Origin: JALZVT01 sp964611345
GTDB lineage: Bacteria > Pseudomonadota > Gammaproteobacteria > Pseudomonadales > Azotimanducaceae
Reading direction: 5' to 3'
Length of the DNA stretch: 62,668 nt
Assembly (NCBI GenBank): GCA_964611345.1
Contig: CAZSYU010000015.1
Coordinates: 1-62,668 of the forward strand
Under the pieces are notes generated by a model that did not search any database, was not told where the DNA came from, and was given only the letters and a program-made list of their open reading frames with translations. Shown piece by piece: positions 16,795-25,382 of this stretch. Position numbers and translations under genes: made by a program. The first letter of the stretch is position 1, and each line of letters begins with the position of its first letter.

Positions 16795-17787
16795 TTGAGT
16801 AAAGAGAAACTCCGCTACGACGGACAGGTTGCCCTGGTTACTGGCGCTGGCCGCGGGCTTGGTCGCGAGCATGCACTGCTGCTTGCAGCGCGCGGTTGCA
16901 AGATAATTGTTAACGACCCAGGTATTGCCTACGACGGCTCAGGGGATACCCAGCGGCACGTGGCGGATGAGGTGGTGGACGAAATCGTCAAGGCAGGGGG
17001 TGAGGCGGTCGCAAACTACGATTCCGTGGAAAACGGTGACGCGGTGGTTGCTGCCGCTCTGGCGGCCTTCGGTCGCATTGATATCGTGATTAACAACGCC
17101 GGCATCATTACGCCCGAGACCTGGAGCGAACTCACGCTCGAATCGTGGCAGCGCACCATTAACGTTAACCTCACAGGGGTATTCAGCATAATGCAGGCGG
17201 TTTGGTCGGTGTTAGTGGCGCAGGGTTATGGGCGCTGCGTGTTTACCGCATCACCCGCCATATACGGTGCTGGCGTTGCTGCCTATGCGGCCAGCAAGGC
17301 CGGTGTGATTGGGCTGGCGAACTCGCTGCAGTTTGAAGCCAGAAAACTGAAGCTCGATATTAAGTGCAATGTACTGGTGCCCCAGGCGAATACCCGCATG
17401 GTACAAGACTTAAACTCAAACGTTTCTGCAGACCGTGTTGCGAAGGGCAAGACGGAACTGAAGAGTGCACCGGCAGAAGTGCTGGCGCGGCTAGGGCCGG
17501 AAAAAGTCTCAGCGATGGTTGCCTGGCTTGCCCACGCGCAGTGCCAATCAGAAGCGAAAGTGTTCGAGGCGGGTGCGGGCTACTTCGCGCAAATCAACTG
17601 GACCCGCTCCGCTCCTTTGTTTGCAACAGAGAAAGAGCATGTTGCAGGCGCACCGTTGCCAGAACATGTGCGCGACGGCCAGGACACATTGCACGATTAC
17701 GCGAATGGCGATATGCCACGCTCAGGCGATGGCGCAATGGGGGCGCCCAACGCACTCGAGAGAGTTTTTGGGCATTTGCGGAGCTAG
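16795..17787 (+). CDS. SDR family oxidoreductase, MFE-2-like 3-hydroxyacyl-CoA dehydrogenase type
   Basis: 330 residues, longer than classical SDRs because of a C-terminal tail of about 70 residues. TGAGRGLG is at 16-23, the NNAG motif near 97 and YAASKAG holds the catalytic Tyr and Lys. The line VNDPG after the second strand and the insertion GIAYDGSGDTQRHVADEVVDEI are typical of the dehydrogenase part of peroxisomal multifunctional enzyme type 2 and its bacterial relatives, which act on 3-hydroxyacyl-CoA or steroid substrates. Substrate here is unproven. The start is a TTG at 16795 preceded by AAGGAAC; no ATG is better placed. It lies about 40 bases after the NrtR-like gene but has no obvious functional link to it. 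Confidence 0.85.
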   Translation: MSKEKLRYDGQVALVTGAGRGLGREHALLLAARGCKIIVNDPGIAYDGSGDTQRHVADEVVDEIVKAGGEAVANYDSVENGDAVVAAALAAFGRIDIVINNAGIITPETWSELTLESWQRTINVNLTGVFSIMQAVWSVLVAQGYGRCVFTASPAIYGAGVAAYAASKAGVIGLANSLQFEARKLKLDIKCNVLVPQANTRMVQDLNSNVSADRVAKGKTELKSAPAEVLARLGPEKVSAMVAWLAHAQCQSEAKVFEAGAGYFAQINWTRSAPLFATEKEHVAGAPLPEHVRDGQDTLHDYANGDMPRSGDGAMGAPNALERVFGHLRS

Positions 17788-17798
17788 GTGCGGCCTCT

Positions 17799-17830
17799 TT
17801 TGAGCTGTTGTTAGTTTGAGCTGTTCTTAA
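17799..17830. repeat. 16-base tandem duplication at a stop codon
   Basis: TTTGAGCTGTTGTTAG (17799-17814) is followed by TTTGAGCTGTTCTTAA (17815-17830), 14 of 16 bases identical. The second copy carries the TAA stop of the minus-strand DUF3127 gene (17827-17829). Confidence 0.9.
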
Positions 17831-18207
17831 AACGGAATATCGTCGTCAAAGTCATCATTCGACTGCAGCGGCGCGCTGCTCGCTGCGGGCGCTTCGGTGC
17901 TTGACACTTCGTTACTCTGACCGCCGCTGCTACTTTGCCCATCGGCCTTGCCGATGCGCCAGGCAGTCAGGTTAGTGAAGTATTTGTCATTCCACTCGCG
18001 ACCACGCAGATCGAACTCTACGCTGATCTCATCGCCTTCTGAGTAGTCGTCAATGAGTGCGCATTTATCCTGCACCAACTGAAACTTGATCATTTGCGGG
18101 AACTTTCCGTCAGCAACTTCAACGACAAAATCGCGCGCAGCGAAGGAAGCGGATTTCTGTTCGGTGTCGAATACCTTATGCAGTCGACCGGTTGCTTGAT
18201 ATGCCAT
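17827..18207 (-). CDS. DUF3127 OB-fold-like protein with SSB-type C-terminal tail
   Basis: 126 residues. Residues 1-85 match DUF3127 in my recollection: MAYQATGRLHKVFDTEQKSASFAARDFVVEV, then KFQLVQDKCALIDDYSEGDEISVEFDLRGREWNDKYFTNLTAWRI, a small beta barrel resembling an OB fold. A Ser/Gly/Ala-rich linker follows, and the last eight residues are DFDDDIPF, identical to the end of E. coli single-stranded DNA-binding protein, which docks repair and replication partners. DUF3127 proteins are best known from Bacteroidetes. A role in ssDNA binding or in recruiting SSB partners is inferred. Start ATG at 18207 has CAGGA upstream; an earlier in-frame ATG at 18267 would add 20 residues with no homology. 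Confidence 0.8.
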   Translation of the reverse strand: MAYQATGRLHKVFDTEQKSASFAARDFVVEVADGKFPQMIKFQLVQDKCALIDDYSEGDEISVEFDLRGREWNDKYFTNLTAWRIGKADGQSSSGGQSNEVSSTEAPAASSAPLQSNDDFDDDIPF

Positions 18208-18447
18208 TGTTGTCCTGAAAACCTCGTTTGTAGCTAAAGTGGATGGAGTGCAGGCACCCAGGTTCACTGTTTGCCCGCGTTTGCCCGCTGTATACCATCA
18301 TGACTGTTAATTCGGTGCAGAATACCGACAGCGCGCACTTTCGCATCGCTCAAGCGTTGGTGCAATGGGATTGTTATGCCCAATCACCGCTATGAATGTG
18401 GAGTAAGAATTGGTTTAGTTATGGTCGTCAGTTATTCGAGAACACTA

Positions 18448-18861
18448 ATGATGAAATGGGTCAATACTCCGGTGCAGGTTGCGATTTGCCTGCTGAGGTT
18501 TGCGCTTGTGATTGGGTCGGTCGCTGCACAGGCTGTGGATAACGACTGCGAGCGGCCCTTTACGCTGGATGAGGCGATGGCTATCGCCCAATCCTTTGCA
18601 GGACCGGTAGATCTGCCTCAGTGCAAGAGTGATCTGGGCGGTCGGGTGGTGGATACCACAGAAGTTGCTGCTGCTGAGATTATGGGCATGCTGGGTATCT
18701 ATACAGTTGCCTGTGGCCGCCCTGAGGGCGCTCGTAGTGTGACAGAGATGATCGCAAACATTGTGCGCGATGCGGTGGCAGACGGCGGTGATCCGCAACA
18801 GACCAGCCTCAGAGAGGTGATTGCCGTCCGGGTTTATGAGTGCGTAGAAAAGGATAAGTAG
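18448..18861 (+). CDS. Small secreted protein of unknown function
   Basis: About 137 residues from the ATG at 18448; an upstream ATG at 18376 is also open. The N-terminus MMKWVNTPVQVAICLLRFALVIG ends with SVAAQA-VD, a plausible Sec signal peptide. The mature part has four cysteines (DNDCERP, PQCKSD, VACGRP, YECVEK) that could form two disulfides, and is otherwise unrecognised. The AraC-type regulator gene starts 8 bases after its stop, so the two are probably co-transcribed. Confidence 0.6.
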   Translation: MMKWVNTPVQVAICLLRFALVIGSVAAQAVDNDCERPFTLDEAMAIAQSFAGPVDLPQCKSDLGGRVVDTTEVAAAEIMGMLGIYTVACGRPEGARSVTEMIANIVRDAVADGGDPQQTSLREVIAVRVYECVEKDK

Positions 18862-18869
18862 GGTTTAAG

Positions 18870-19877
18870 ATGACATTGTTTGTCACTTTGATCATTGGCT
18901 TTTCGGTGGTTGCCTGTGCCTTGCTCTACGCAACCTACGTCTTCTTTCTACACAACCTGAACAAATCGCCGCGGGCACTGCTTACTAGCTTGTTACTGCT
19001 TGTGGGATTGTCCATGTTGCAACTCGGACATCTCGGGTACCTTACCGGGGAGATGGACCCGCTGAACTCCTGGAATTACCGTTTCTGGTTGTTTCTGGCG
19101 CCCTCTATGTTCTATCTCTTCAGTCGCTCAATACTGTTTGACGAGACTCGCTTCACGCCATCAATGCTCATTCACGTAGCGCCGGTGTTGCTGGTTTTTT
19201 TACCGCAACAGGCGGTGGCGATTTCTGTGTTGTTTTGCATTGGGACGGGCTACAGCATCTGGCTTACGACAGTGATCTATAACCTTCGCGAGAGCCGGCA
19301 GCGGGGCAAATTTGAGCTGTTCTTTCTGGTGCTGTTTACCGCCATGGCGGTGGGCGTACTGATTCTTGGGTTTTCGCTGCCCTACATGGATGTTGGCTAC
19401 TTCTATGTGCCTTACGCGCTGGGTATTGGACTCGCCTTGTTGCTGGTGGTGGCGACCCTGCTGGGTTTTCCTGAACTGTTGGGTGAGCTTGCTGAGGTCG
19501 CCCGGCTGCGCTACGAGTCCTCCACGTTAACGGAGCTTGATGTCGCCGGCACAAAACAACACCTGGAGCGGCTCATGTCGGAGGACAAGCTGTTTCAGAA
19601 CGAGCACCTGACTCTGGCGACCGTGGCGGAGGCGTTGCAAATCAGTGCCCACCAACTGTCCGAGCTGATCAACACTGAATATCGGGTCAGTTTTTCGCGA
19701 TTTGTCCGTGAGCATCGCATTCAGGCAGCCCGAGTGCTGCTAAAGGAGCAGCCCAGGGCGTCTATTTTGTCGATCAGCATGGAGGTGGGGTTTAAGTCCC
19801 AATCCAACTTCTATGCGGCCTTCAAGGAGATCACCGGGCAGTCGCCGGGCAACTATCGGAAGTCCGTGCTGGCCTGA
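18870..19877 (+). CDS. AraC family regulator with N-terminal 7-TM domain
   Basis: 335 residues. The first about 205 residues contain about seven hydrophobic segments (for example TLFVTLIIGFSVVACALLYA, PVLLVFLPQQAVAISVLF, LFFLVLFTAMAVGVLILGFSL). The C-terminal about 100 residues are an AraC/XylS double helix-turn-helix: LTLATVAEALQISAHQLSELIN and ILSISMEVGFKSQSNFYAAFKEITGQSPGNYRKS. A membrane-embedded sensor joined directly to a DNA-binding domain is a known architecture. Ligand and targets are unknown. The preceding secreted protein is the most likely partner. AT-rich DNA (19905-19945) between its end and the next gene may hold the promoter of the following operon. Confidence 0.88.
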   Translation: MTLFVTLIIGFSVVACALLYATYVFFLHNLNKSPRALLTSLLLLVGLSMLQLGHLGYLTGEMDPLNSWNYRFWLFLAPSMFYLFSRSILFDETRFTPSMLIHVAPVLLVFLPQQAVAISVLFCIGTGYSIWLTTVIYNLRESRQRGKFELFFLVLFTAMAVGVLILGFSLPYMDVGYFYVPYALGIGLALLLVVATLLGFPELLGELAEVARLRYESSTLTELDVAGTKQHLERLMSEDKLFQNEHLTLATVAEALQISAHQLSELINTEYRVSFSRFVREHRIQAARVLLKEQPRASILSISMEVGFKSQSNFYAAFKEITGQSPGNYRKSVLA

Positions 19878-20030
19878 TCCAGCTCCTGTTCTATCATTCA
19901 GGAAACTTCTAACTTATTGATATATAACAATATATAAATTATGTGCTGAGAAATTATCAGTCAGGAAGCGGTCTCGTCGTGGGTTCCCTTTAATTCGTCG
20001 CCTAACCACAACAAACCTTAGAGGTGACCC

Positions 20031-21095
20031 ATGACAACAGCACTAGCGCAACTACCAACCCAGTCTTCTCCGGCCTCCCAACAGCATATTCTCATCGGTG
20101 GCGGCAGCGGCTTCATCGGCACGCAGCTAGCGGCCGTTCTGCGCGCTCGCGGTGACAGGGTGACCCTCATTTCCCGGACACCCGGGGTCGACCGAATCAC
20201 CTGGGATGCGGTGAAGGCCAACGGCATCCCCGATTGCGATCTGGTTATAAATCTCGCTGGTAAGCACATTCTGGATATGCGCAGGCGGTGGACATCGAAC
20301 TACCGGGAGGAGGTTATCCGGTCGCGAATTGATACCACTGAAGCGCTGGTGCAAGCGATCAATGCCAGCGCCAATCCACCAGGCACCTTTATCTCGACGG
20401 CCGGTAAGTGTTTTTACGGTTCCCAGGCCTACGAGCGCACTGAGGAATATTTCGATCTGGACGAGCACTCGGATCCAGTGGGCATCGATTTTCCTGCTGA
20501 GCTGGTAAGCCGCTGGGAAGCGGCAGCTGATGGGATAGACAGCGACAAGGTCCGCCATGTCAAACTGCGGTTTGGCATTGTGTTGGGAAGTCTTGGGCAG
20601 GCAGGCGCAGGGGGAACTGCCGAGCAGCGCCGCAGCCTGGGCGCGCGAGGCATATTCCCAATGCTGCACGCGGCGTTTAAGTGGGGTCTGTGCTTCCGGA
20701 TGGGCTCTGGCGTGCAACCCTTTCCCTGGATACACATCGACGATGTGGTCGGTATTGTGTTGCGTGCTATAGACCATGACGCTATGCACGGCGTGTTCAA
20801 TGCCGTTGCCCCAGGCATTGTTTCTAATACAGCGTTTACAGCGCTACTGGCGGCCAAGTTGAACCGCTGGGTGCTTGGGCGTATCCCGGCCTGGCTCATA
20901 AAGGGCGTTGTCGGCAAAGAACGCTCCACTATTTTGTTGCTTGGGCAGCGGGTGAAGCCCAGTCGAACGCTAGAGTACGGTTATCGTTTTCAGTTTGCAG
21001 AACTCTCGGATTGCCTTGATGACCTGCTGAGTGAAACGGAGCAGGTTCCGGCAGTGCAGGCCAGATCAGTGCAGAAAATGGAGCTAAGCGCATGA
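20031..21095 (+). CDS. TIGR01777-type epimerase (SDR39U1/YfcH-like)
   Basis: 354 residues. Extended SDR: IGGGSGFIGTQLAAVLRARGDRVTLISR is the nucleotide-binding start, and STAGKCFYG is the equivalent of the family's active-site strand. The region LGARGIFPMLHAAFKWGLCFRMGSGVQPFPWIHIDDVVGIVLRAID is characteristic of TIGR01777. The C-terminal DUF1731 domain is also present (AKLNRWVLGRIPAWLIKG through FAELSDCLDDLL). The reaction of this family is unknown. It is the first gene of a three-gene unit with tight overlaps to a methyltransferase and a DCC protein. Start ATG at 20031 follows TTAGAGGTGACCC. Confidence 0.9.
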   Translation: MTTALAQLPTQSSPASQQHILIGGGSGFIGTQLAAVLRARGDRVTLISRTPGVDRITWDAVKANGIPDCDLVINLAGKHILDMRRRWTSNYREEVIRSRIDTTEALVQAINASANPPGTFISTAGKCFYGSQAYERTEEYFDLDEHSDPVGIDFPAELVSRWEAAADGIDSDKVRHVKLRFGIVLGSLGQAGAGGTAEQRRSLGARGIFPMLHAAFKWGLCFRMGSGVQPFPWIHIDDVVGIVLRAIDHDAMHGVFNAVAPGIVSNTAFTALLAAKLNRWVLGRIPAWLIKGVVGKERSTILLLGQRVKPSRTLEYGYRFQFAELSDCLDDLLSETEQVPAVQARSVQKMELSA

Positions 21096-21781
21096 ATAAC
21101 TATGTATCGCCGCCGCCTTCCTCCAGGGTTAACCTGCCGGCAACGCGTCTTGGCCAACTATTTTTTTCTCTGATGAGTCACTTCCTGTATGACCTGGGGC
21201 TCTATCGGTTTGTTTCACCCTTTATCTGGCGCTGCTCAACGCAACGGTTGCTCGATAACTACGTAGAGAACGTTTCTCAGAATCATCTCGAAATAGGGGT
21301 TGGGAGTGGCTACTTTCTACAGCGCACTTTGTGTGCAGATTTTTTGCAGCGACTGGTGTTGCTGGATTTAAACCCGCGTTGCCTGAAGAAGTCAGCGCGG
21401 CGGTTACTAGAATTTGGGCCGGAAAACTATCAGCATAATATTTTGTTACCCATGAAAGACGATGGGGAGAAGTACGCATCTGTGGGTATGAACTATGTTC
21501 TGCACTGTATTCCCGGTGATTTCCTGACTAATCGTCGTATATTTATGCATATACGTTCGGTTCTGGAAGAAGATGGTGTGTTCTTTGGTGCCACTTTGCT
21601 AAATCACCCTGTTCGCGCGAATTTTTGGTCCTGGCTGATGATGAAGTTGCTAAACGCAGTAGGCATTTTCCACAATTCCGACCATAGGCTTGCCGATCTT
21701 ACAACGGCACTCGAATCAGCCTTTCATGAAGTGGAAATCACTAGGGTTGGCAGCGCCGCAGTCTTCAGGGCGGTAAAGTGA
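21092..21781 (+). CDS. Class I SAM-dependent methyltransferase
   Basis: 229 residues. Motif I is HLEIGVGSGYF, followed by LVLLDLNPRCLKKSARRL for the acidic residue that holds the ribose of S-adenosylmethionine. The region with DDGEKYASVGMNYVLHCIPGDF takes the place of motif post-I/II. The substrate is unknown; the layout suggests a small molecule or quinone-like methyltransferase. Its ATG overlaps the stop of the epimerase gene by four bases and its TGA overlaps the GTG of the next gene, so the three genes form one translationally coupled operon. Confidence 0.9.
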   Translation: MNNYVSPPPSSRVNLPATRLGQLFFSLMSHFLYDLGLYRFVSPFIWRCSTQRLLDNYVENVSQNHLEIGVGSGYFLQRTLCADFLQRLVLLDLNPRCLKKSARRLLEFGPENYQHNILLPMKDDGEKYASVGMNYVLHCIPGDFLTNRRIFMHIRSVLEEDGVFFGATLLNHPVRANFWSWLMMKLLNAVGIFHNSDHRLADLTTALESAFHEVEITRVGSAAVFRAVK

Positions 21782-22182
21782 GCCGGCCCCTGCGAGTTGT
21801 TTACGACAAGGAGTGCCCGGTATGCAGTGCGTATTGTGAGATGGCTCAACGTTACGCAGAACCGGGGCAGCTGGAGTTAGTGGATGCGCGGGAAGCATCC
21901 ACATTGATGGATGACATTACCCAGCGTGGTCTCGATATTGATGACGGCATGGTGACCGAGATAGATGGCGAGCTGCACTATGGCGCGGCAGGCATTCGTG
22001 AGTTGGCTCTCGCATCCAGACGGAAGAACCTGTTTAACCGTGTGAGTCGCCTGCTGTTCGGTAATGCGCGGGTTGCCCGGGTGCTCTACAACGGCTTAAA
22101 AGCGCTGCGCAGGGTCTTGTTGAACAGGTTGGGTGTGCGCCCGATTAATAATCTGCAGCAACCTGACAGGGAGCGATTTTAA
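21778..22182 (+). CDS. Thiol-disulfide oxidoreductase DCC family protein (DUF393)
   Basis: 134 residues. VVYDKECPVCSAYC carries the CxxC motif of the DCC family in its DxxCPxC context. The start is a GTG at 21778 overlapping the preceding stop. No signal peptide is seen, so it is cytoplasmic or membrane associated. DCC proteins are thioredoxin-fold proteins of uncertain role, often encoded with lipid or redox enzymes. Its place as third gene after the epimerase and methyltransferase suggests they act together. Confidence 0.85.
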   Translation: MSRPLRVVYDKECPVCSAYCEMAQRYAEPGQLELVDAREASTLMDDITQRGLDIDDGMVTEIDGELHYGAAGIRELALASRRKNLFNRVSRLLFGNARVARVLYNGLKALRRVLLNRLGVRPINNLQQPDRERF

Positions 22183-22211
22183 TCCTGGGCAATGGGACGG
22201 TTGCTTGAACG

Positions 22212-23366
22212 CTAGGCACGGAGCTTACCGGCCAATGCATTTTCGATAGCCTTTTGCCCCAGCTGTAACCCGGTTTCGTAACGCCCAAACGTGAAGTTGG
22301 TGTTCACACCCGCTGCAAAACCTTGTTGGATACCTTCACCGATAGCGAAGTCTTCATCAAACACGGTTCGTACCACATTGTAGTTGGCTTCCCAATACTT
22401 TATGGCCTTTTCAGTTTTGGCGGCCTCGGGGATCAACATCATGCATTTGAAAACGCAAGTACCCGGGCCCGTGGGAATTATAGTGTGGATATAAACGTGA
22501 TCGGTCATCGCCTGCACAAAGTTGCACGGGAACAGATAGTTTTGCGTCATGAAGTTGGCGCGGTAGTCCCAGGCATCCTCAGTCTGGTCTTTGAGCCTGG
22601 TGATGTGGGTAAGTGGCACAGCATGGCGCACATGCGGATATTGGTCGATGAAGACCGACTGATTGTCCAGATAGGTTGAGCACGCGGTATTCTTGTGGGC
22701 ATAGCAGAAGTGATACGACTCTTGAAAACCTTCCAGCGCAATACGCCAGTTCATATCACGGTGAATGGACCATTCGCGAAAGAGGCTGTGGGAGTCGAGG
22801 TGCAGCGACTTGAGCTGGTCCGCCATAGGGGCAACCCATGCATCGATGTCTATGCTGTGTTCACTCGGTGAGGGCCGCAGCCAAATCAGCCCGAATCGTT
22901 CGAATGCGGGTAACTCCACAAGACCGTGTGTCTGCTTATCCAGGGCGTCAAATCCAATGGGTTCTGGCATGCCACGCAGAGCCCCGTCGAGGCCGTAGGT
23001 CCAATTGTGGTAGGGACAAGAAAAGGTGTTGGCCTTGCCGCAGGGTTCGTTGACAACGCGAGCGCCGCGATGGCGACAGACGTTTATGAAAGCCTTGAGT
23101 TCACCGGTTTTTGTGCGCGTAACCAGAATGGGTACGCCAGTGTCGTTGTGGGTGAAATATTGGCCGGGCTCTGCCAGTTGGCTGATATGCCCCACAATAA
23201 TCGGAAATTTTCTGAACAGAGTGTCTATTTCGAGTTGCAGGCGTGCGGGGTCGGTGTAGTGGGAGACGGGGTTCAACATGACCTCCGGCTCCATATGAGT
23301 TTCGCCCGTCTCGCAGTAGCCTAGGACCGTTCTAATGATGTCTAGTTCTTCGGCGCTGTTTGCCAT
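22212..23366 (-). CDS. Rieske [2Fe-2S] ring-hydroxylating oxygenase, alpha subunit type
   Basis: 384 residues from the ATG at 23366. Rieske ligands: CRHRGARV (Cys, His) and CPYHNWTYG (Cys, His), at about residues 90-115. The mononuclear iron site is FQESYHFCYAHKN. The combination CRHRGARVV-EPCG-CPYHNW is characteristic of the alpha subunit of choline/carnitine- and benzoate-type oxygenases (Rieske group I/III). An upstream in-frame extension to 23543 would add a hydrophobic stretch and a tandem repeat and is not supported by homology. It is divergent from the nitroreductase-monooxygenase pair. Beta subunit and reductase genes are not adjacent. Confidence 0.88.
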   Translation of the reverse strand: MANSAEELDIIRTVLGYCETGETHMEPEVMLNPVSHYTDPARLQLEIDTLFRKFPIIVGHISQLAEPGQYFTHNDTGVPILVTRTKTGELKAFINVCRHRGARVVNEPCGKANTFSCPYHNWTYGLDGALRGMPEPIGFDALDKQTHGLVELPAFERFGLIWLRPSPSEHSIDIDAWVAPMADQLKSLHLDSHSLFREWSIHRDMNWRIALEGFQESYHFCYAHKNTACSTYLDNQSVFIDQYPHVRHAVPLTHITRLKDQTEDAWDYRANFMTQNYLFPCNFVQAMTDHVYIHTIIPTGPGTCVFKCMMLIPEAAKTEKAIKYWEANYNVVRTVFDEDFAIGEGIQQGFAAGVNTNFTFGRYETGLQLGQKAIENALAGKLRA

Positions 23367-23445
23367 GTCTTCGAACTGCCTGCTAACTTGTAAATCGAGA
23401 GATCTTGCCTGTACTGATCCTACCATGATCAACCACAGCGCCAAT

Positions 23446-23469
23446 GTAGGCATCAACGTAGGCATCAAC
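23446..23469. repeat. 12-base tandem duplication in the divergent promoter region
   Basis: GTAGGCATCAAC occurs twice in perfect tandem between the Rieske gene and the nitroreductase gene. It could alter spacing of regulatory sites, or be neutral. Confidence 0.9.
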
Positions 23470-23517
23470 GCCGAACGCAACCAGGATGTCATGTGAATGA
23501 GTAGAAGGGAGAAGGTT

Positions 23518-24135
23518 ATGGATGTGCTGGAGGCGATGAGCACCTGTACGGCAATGCGCTATTTCAAGGACCAACCGGTCCCGCGCCCGGTGTTGGAAAA
23601 ACTGCTGTTTGCCGCAACGCGGGCTTCGAATCCGGGCAACAGCCAGGGTTGGGAGTTTTTGGTTATAGAAGATACCGCTACCAAATCGGTTGTTGGGGCG
23701 AAGGTACTCGAAGGCATGGGCCCCTTCTTTGCGAATCGGGCTGCCGGCGCAGACGGGGTTGAAGAACGGATGCTGCAGGGCGCCGAGCACCTGGCTCGAA
23801 ATTTTGCGAAGGTTCCGGCCTGGATTGTGGGCATGGCGCGGAAGGTTTATCCACCGCACGACCCGCAAGACAGTTTTATGGCCTCTACCGTATACCCGGC
23901 CGCACAAAACATGATTGTGGCTGCGCGATCACTGGGTATTGGTACTTGCTTTACTACCTTTCCAGGCCAGGCTGAACCGGAAATTCGCAAACTCTGTAAT
24001 GTGCCCGACGATCTGCACATGCTCGTTTATGTTGCCGTGGGCTACCCAGAGAGAACATTTCAGCCGGTGCGCCGCAAACCGCTCGAAGAGGTGGTGGTTT
24101 GGAATCGATACGAGGCTGAGACGAGTCAACAATGA
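23518..24135 (+). CDS. Nitroreductase family protein
   Basis: 205 residues from the ATG at 23518, which has GGGAGAAGG six bases upstream; an ATG at 23497 is also open. FMN-binding nitroreductase fold: CTAMRYFKDQPVPRPVLEKLLFAATRASNPGNSQGWEFLVIED is the family N-terminus with the phosphate-binding Arg and the NSQ(P)W-type pocket. The later AAQNMIVAARSLGIGTCFTTF and VAVGYPERTF are standard. Such enzymes reduce nitro or quinone groups, dehalogenate, or saturate rings. The following FAD monooxygenase gene overlaps by four bases. Confidence 0.9.
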   Translation: MDVLEAMSTCTAMRYFKDQPVPRPVLEKLLFAATRASNPGNSQGWEFLVIEDTATKSVVGAKVLEGMGPFFANRAAGADGVEERMLQGAEHLARNFAKVPAWIVGMARKVYPPHDPQDSFMASTVYPAAQNMIVAARSLGIGTCFTTFPGQAEPEIRKLCNVPDDLHMLVYVAVGYPERTFQPVRRKPLEEVVVWNRYEAETSQQ

Positions 24136-25382
24136 CCATTCTGGTTGCCGGGGGTGGCATTGCGGGATTGACCTTTGCATTGACCTGTCACGAGATAGGC
24201 CTCGCGGTGAAGGTGTTTGAAGCGGCACCCGATATCAGGCCGCTCGGGGTTGGAATCAACCTGCAACCGAATGCGGTGCGTGAGCTCTACCAGTTGGGGC
24301 TTGCCGATGATCTCAAACAGATTGGTATCGAAGCAGAAGAGTGGGCGCTGTACTTTTACGGTGCCCATCCTGTGTGGAAAGAAGCCAGGGGTACGCTGGC
24401 GGGCTATAACTGGCCACAGTTTTCGGTACATCGCGGACAGTTCCATCTGCGCTTGCTGGCCGCCGTACGAGATCGGCTTGGTGCAGATTGTGTTGTGAGT
24501 GATGCACGGTTTTGCCGCTATGAAAGTCAATCGGGTGGCGTGAGGGCCTGGTTTGAGAACGCTCGCGGCGAGTCTTTTTCTTGCTCTGGTGACCTGCTTG
24601 TTGGTGCAGACGGCATACACTCGGGGGTACGGGCGCAAATGCACGCGAGTCAGGCACCGGTGAACTGGAGTGGCGCCGTGATGTGGCGCGGCGTGTCTCG
24701 CGTTGCACCGCCACGCAATAAAAACTCGTTTGTGTTTGTTGGTGGCATTGCCCAGCGCTTTATCTGCTATCCGGTAGAGCCGCTTGACGCCAACGGCGAA
24801 ACTCAGCTCAACTGGATTGCCGAGTTACACCCCGAAGACGCGAGTGCGGTAGATCAAAGCGACTGGAATAAGCCGGCCAGTGCAGATGCCTTCATGGCGC
24901 AATTTGAAGACTGGGATTTTGGCTGGCTAAGCGTGCCGGATATTGTGAGTAAAGCGTCGGGTATTTGGGAGTTTCCCATGGTTGACCGGGATCCGGTTGA
25001 GCGTTGGGTAGACGGTAAAGTTGGCCTCATCGGTGATGCAGCTCATGCGATGTTTCCCCATGGGTCTGGTGGCGCAACCCAGGCCATCGTGGACACCCGA
25101 GTGCTTGGTGCGGCCCTGCTGGAACACGGAGTGACAAACGCGGCTCTCCAGGCGTTTGAGAACCGATTGCTGGAGCCGGTGAATGATGTGGTAGTGCGCA
25201 ATCGTGGGCAGGGTCCGGTGGGCGTTCTACTCGATATCGAGGCGCGAATTGCCGATGGGCAGTCGATAGAAGAAGCTATCGACAAACAGGAAATTGCTAA
25301 CTTTATGGCACGCTACAAAGAGGCTGCGGGTACGGCGCGCGATTCGCTTAACTCATCGGCGCCTATTGTGCAGCTTGCCTAA
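24132..25382 (+). CDS. FAD-dependent aromatic monooxygenase (salicylate hydroxylase type)
   Basis: 416 residues. Group A flavoprotein hydroxylase: FAD dinucleotide-binding GGGIAGLTFAL, the second motif VGADGIHSGVR (DG motif), and GDAAHAMFPHGSGGATQ (GD motif). The N-terminal RPLGVGINLQPNAVREL is usual for salicylate or 3-hydroxybenzoate 6-hydroxylase relatives, which hydroxylate phenolic rings with NAD(P)H and oxygen. Substrate is unproven. ATGA overlap with the nitroreductase gene indicates co-expression. Its 3' end overlaps the convergent M48 gene by 20 bases. Confidence 0.9.
   Translation: MTILVAGGGIAGLTFALTCHEIGLAVKVFEAAPDIRPLGVGINLQPNAVRELYQLGLADDLKQIGIEAEEWALYFYGAHPVWKEARGTLAGYNWPQFSVHRGQFHLRLLAAVRDRLGADCVVSDARFCRYESQSGGVRAWFENARGESFSCSGDLLVGADGIHSGVRAQMHASQAPVNWSGAVMWRGVSRVAPPRNKNSFVFVGGIAQRFICYPVEPLDANGETQLNWIAELHPEDASAVDQSDWNKPASADAFMAQFEDWDFGWLSVPDIVSKASGIWEFPMVDRDPVERWVDGKVGLIGDAAHAMFPHGSGGATQAIVDTRVLGAALLEHGVTNAALQAFENRLLEPVNDVVVRNRGQGPVGVLLDIEARIADGQSIEEAIDKQEIANFMARYKEAAGTARDSLNSSAPIVQLA

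Noticed and set aside
23367..23543. N-terminal extension of the second Rieske oxygenase with a hydrophobic stretch
   Set aside because: The homologous protein begins at 23366; the extension runs through a tandem repeat and the divergent promoter region.
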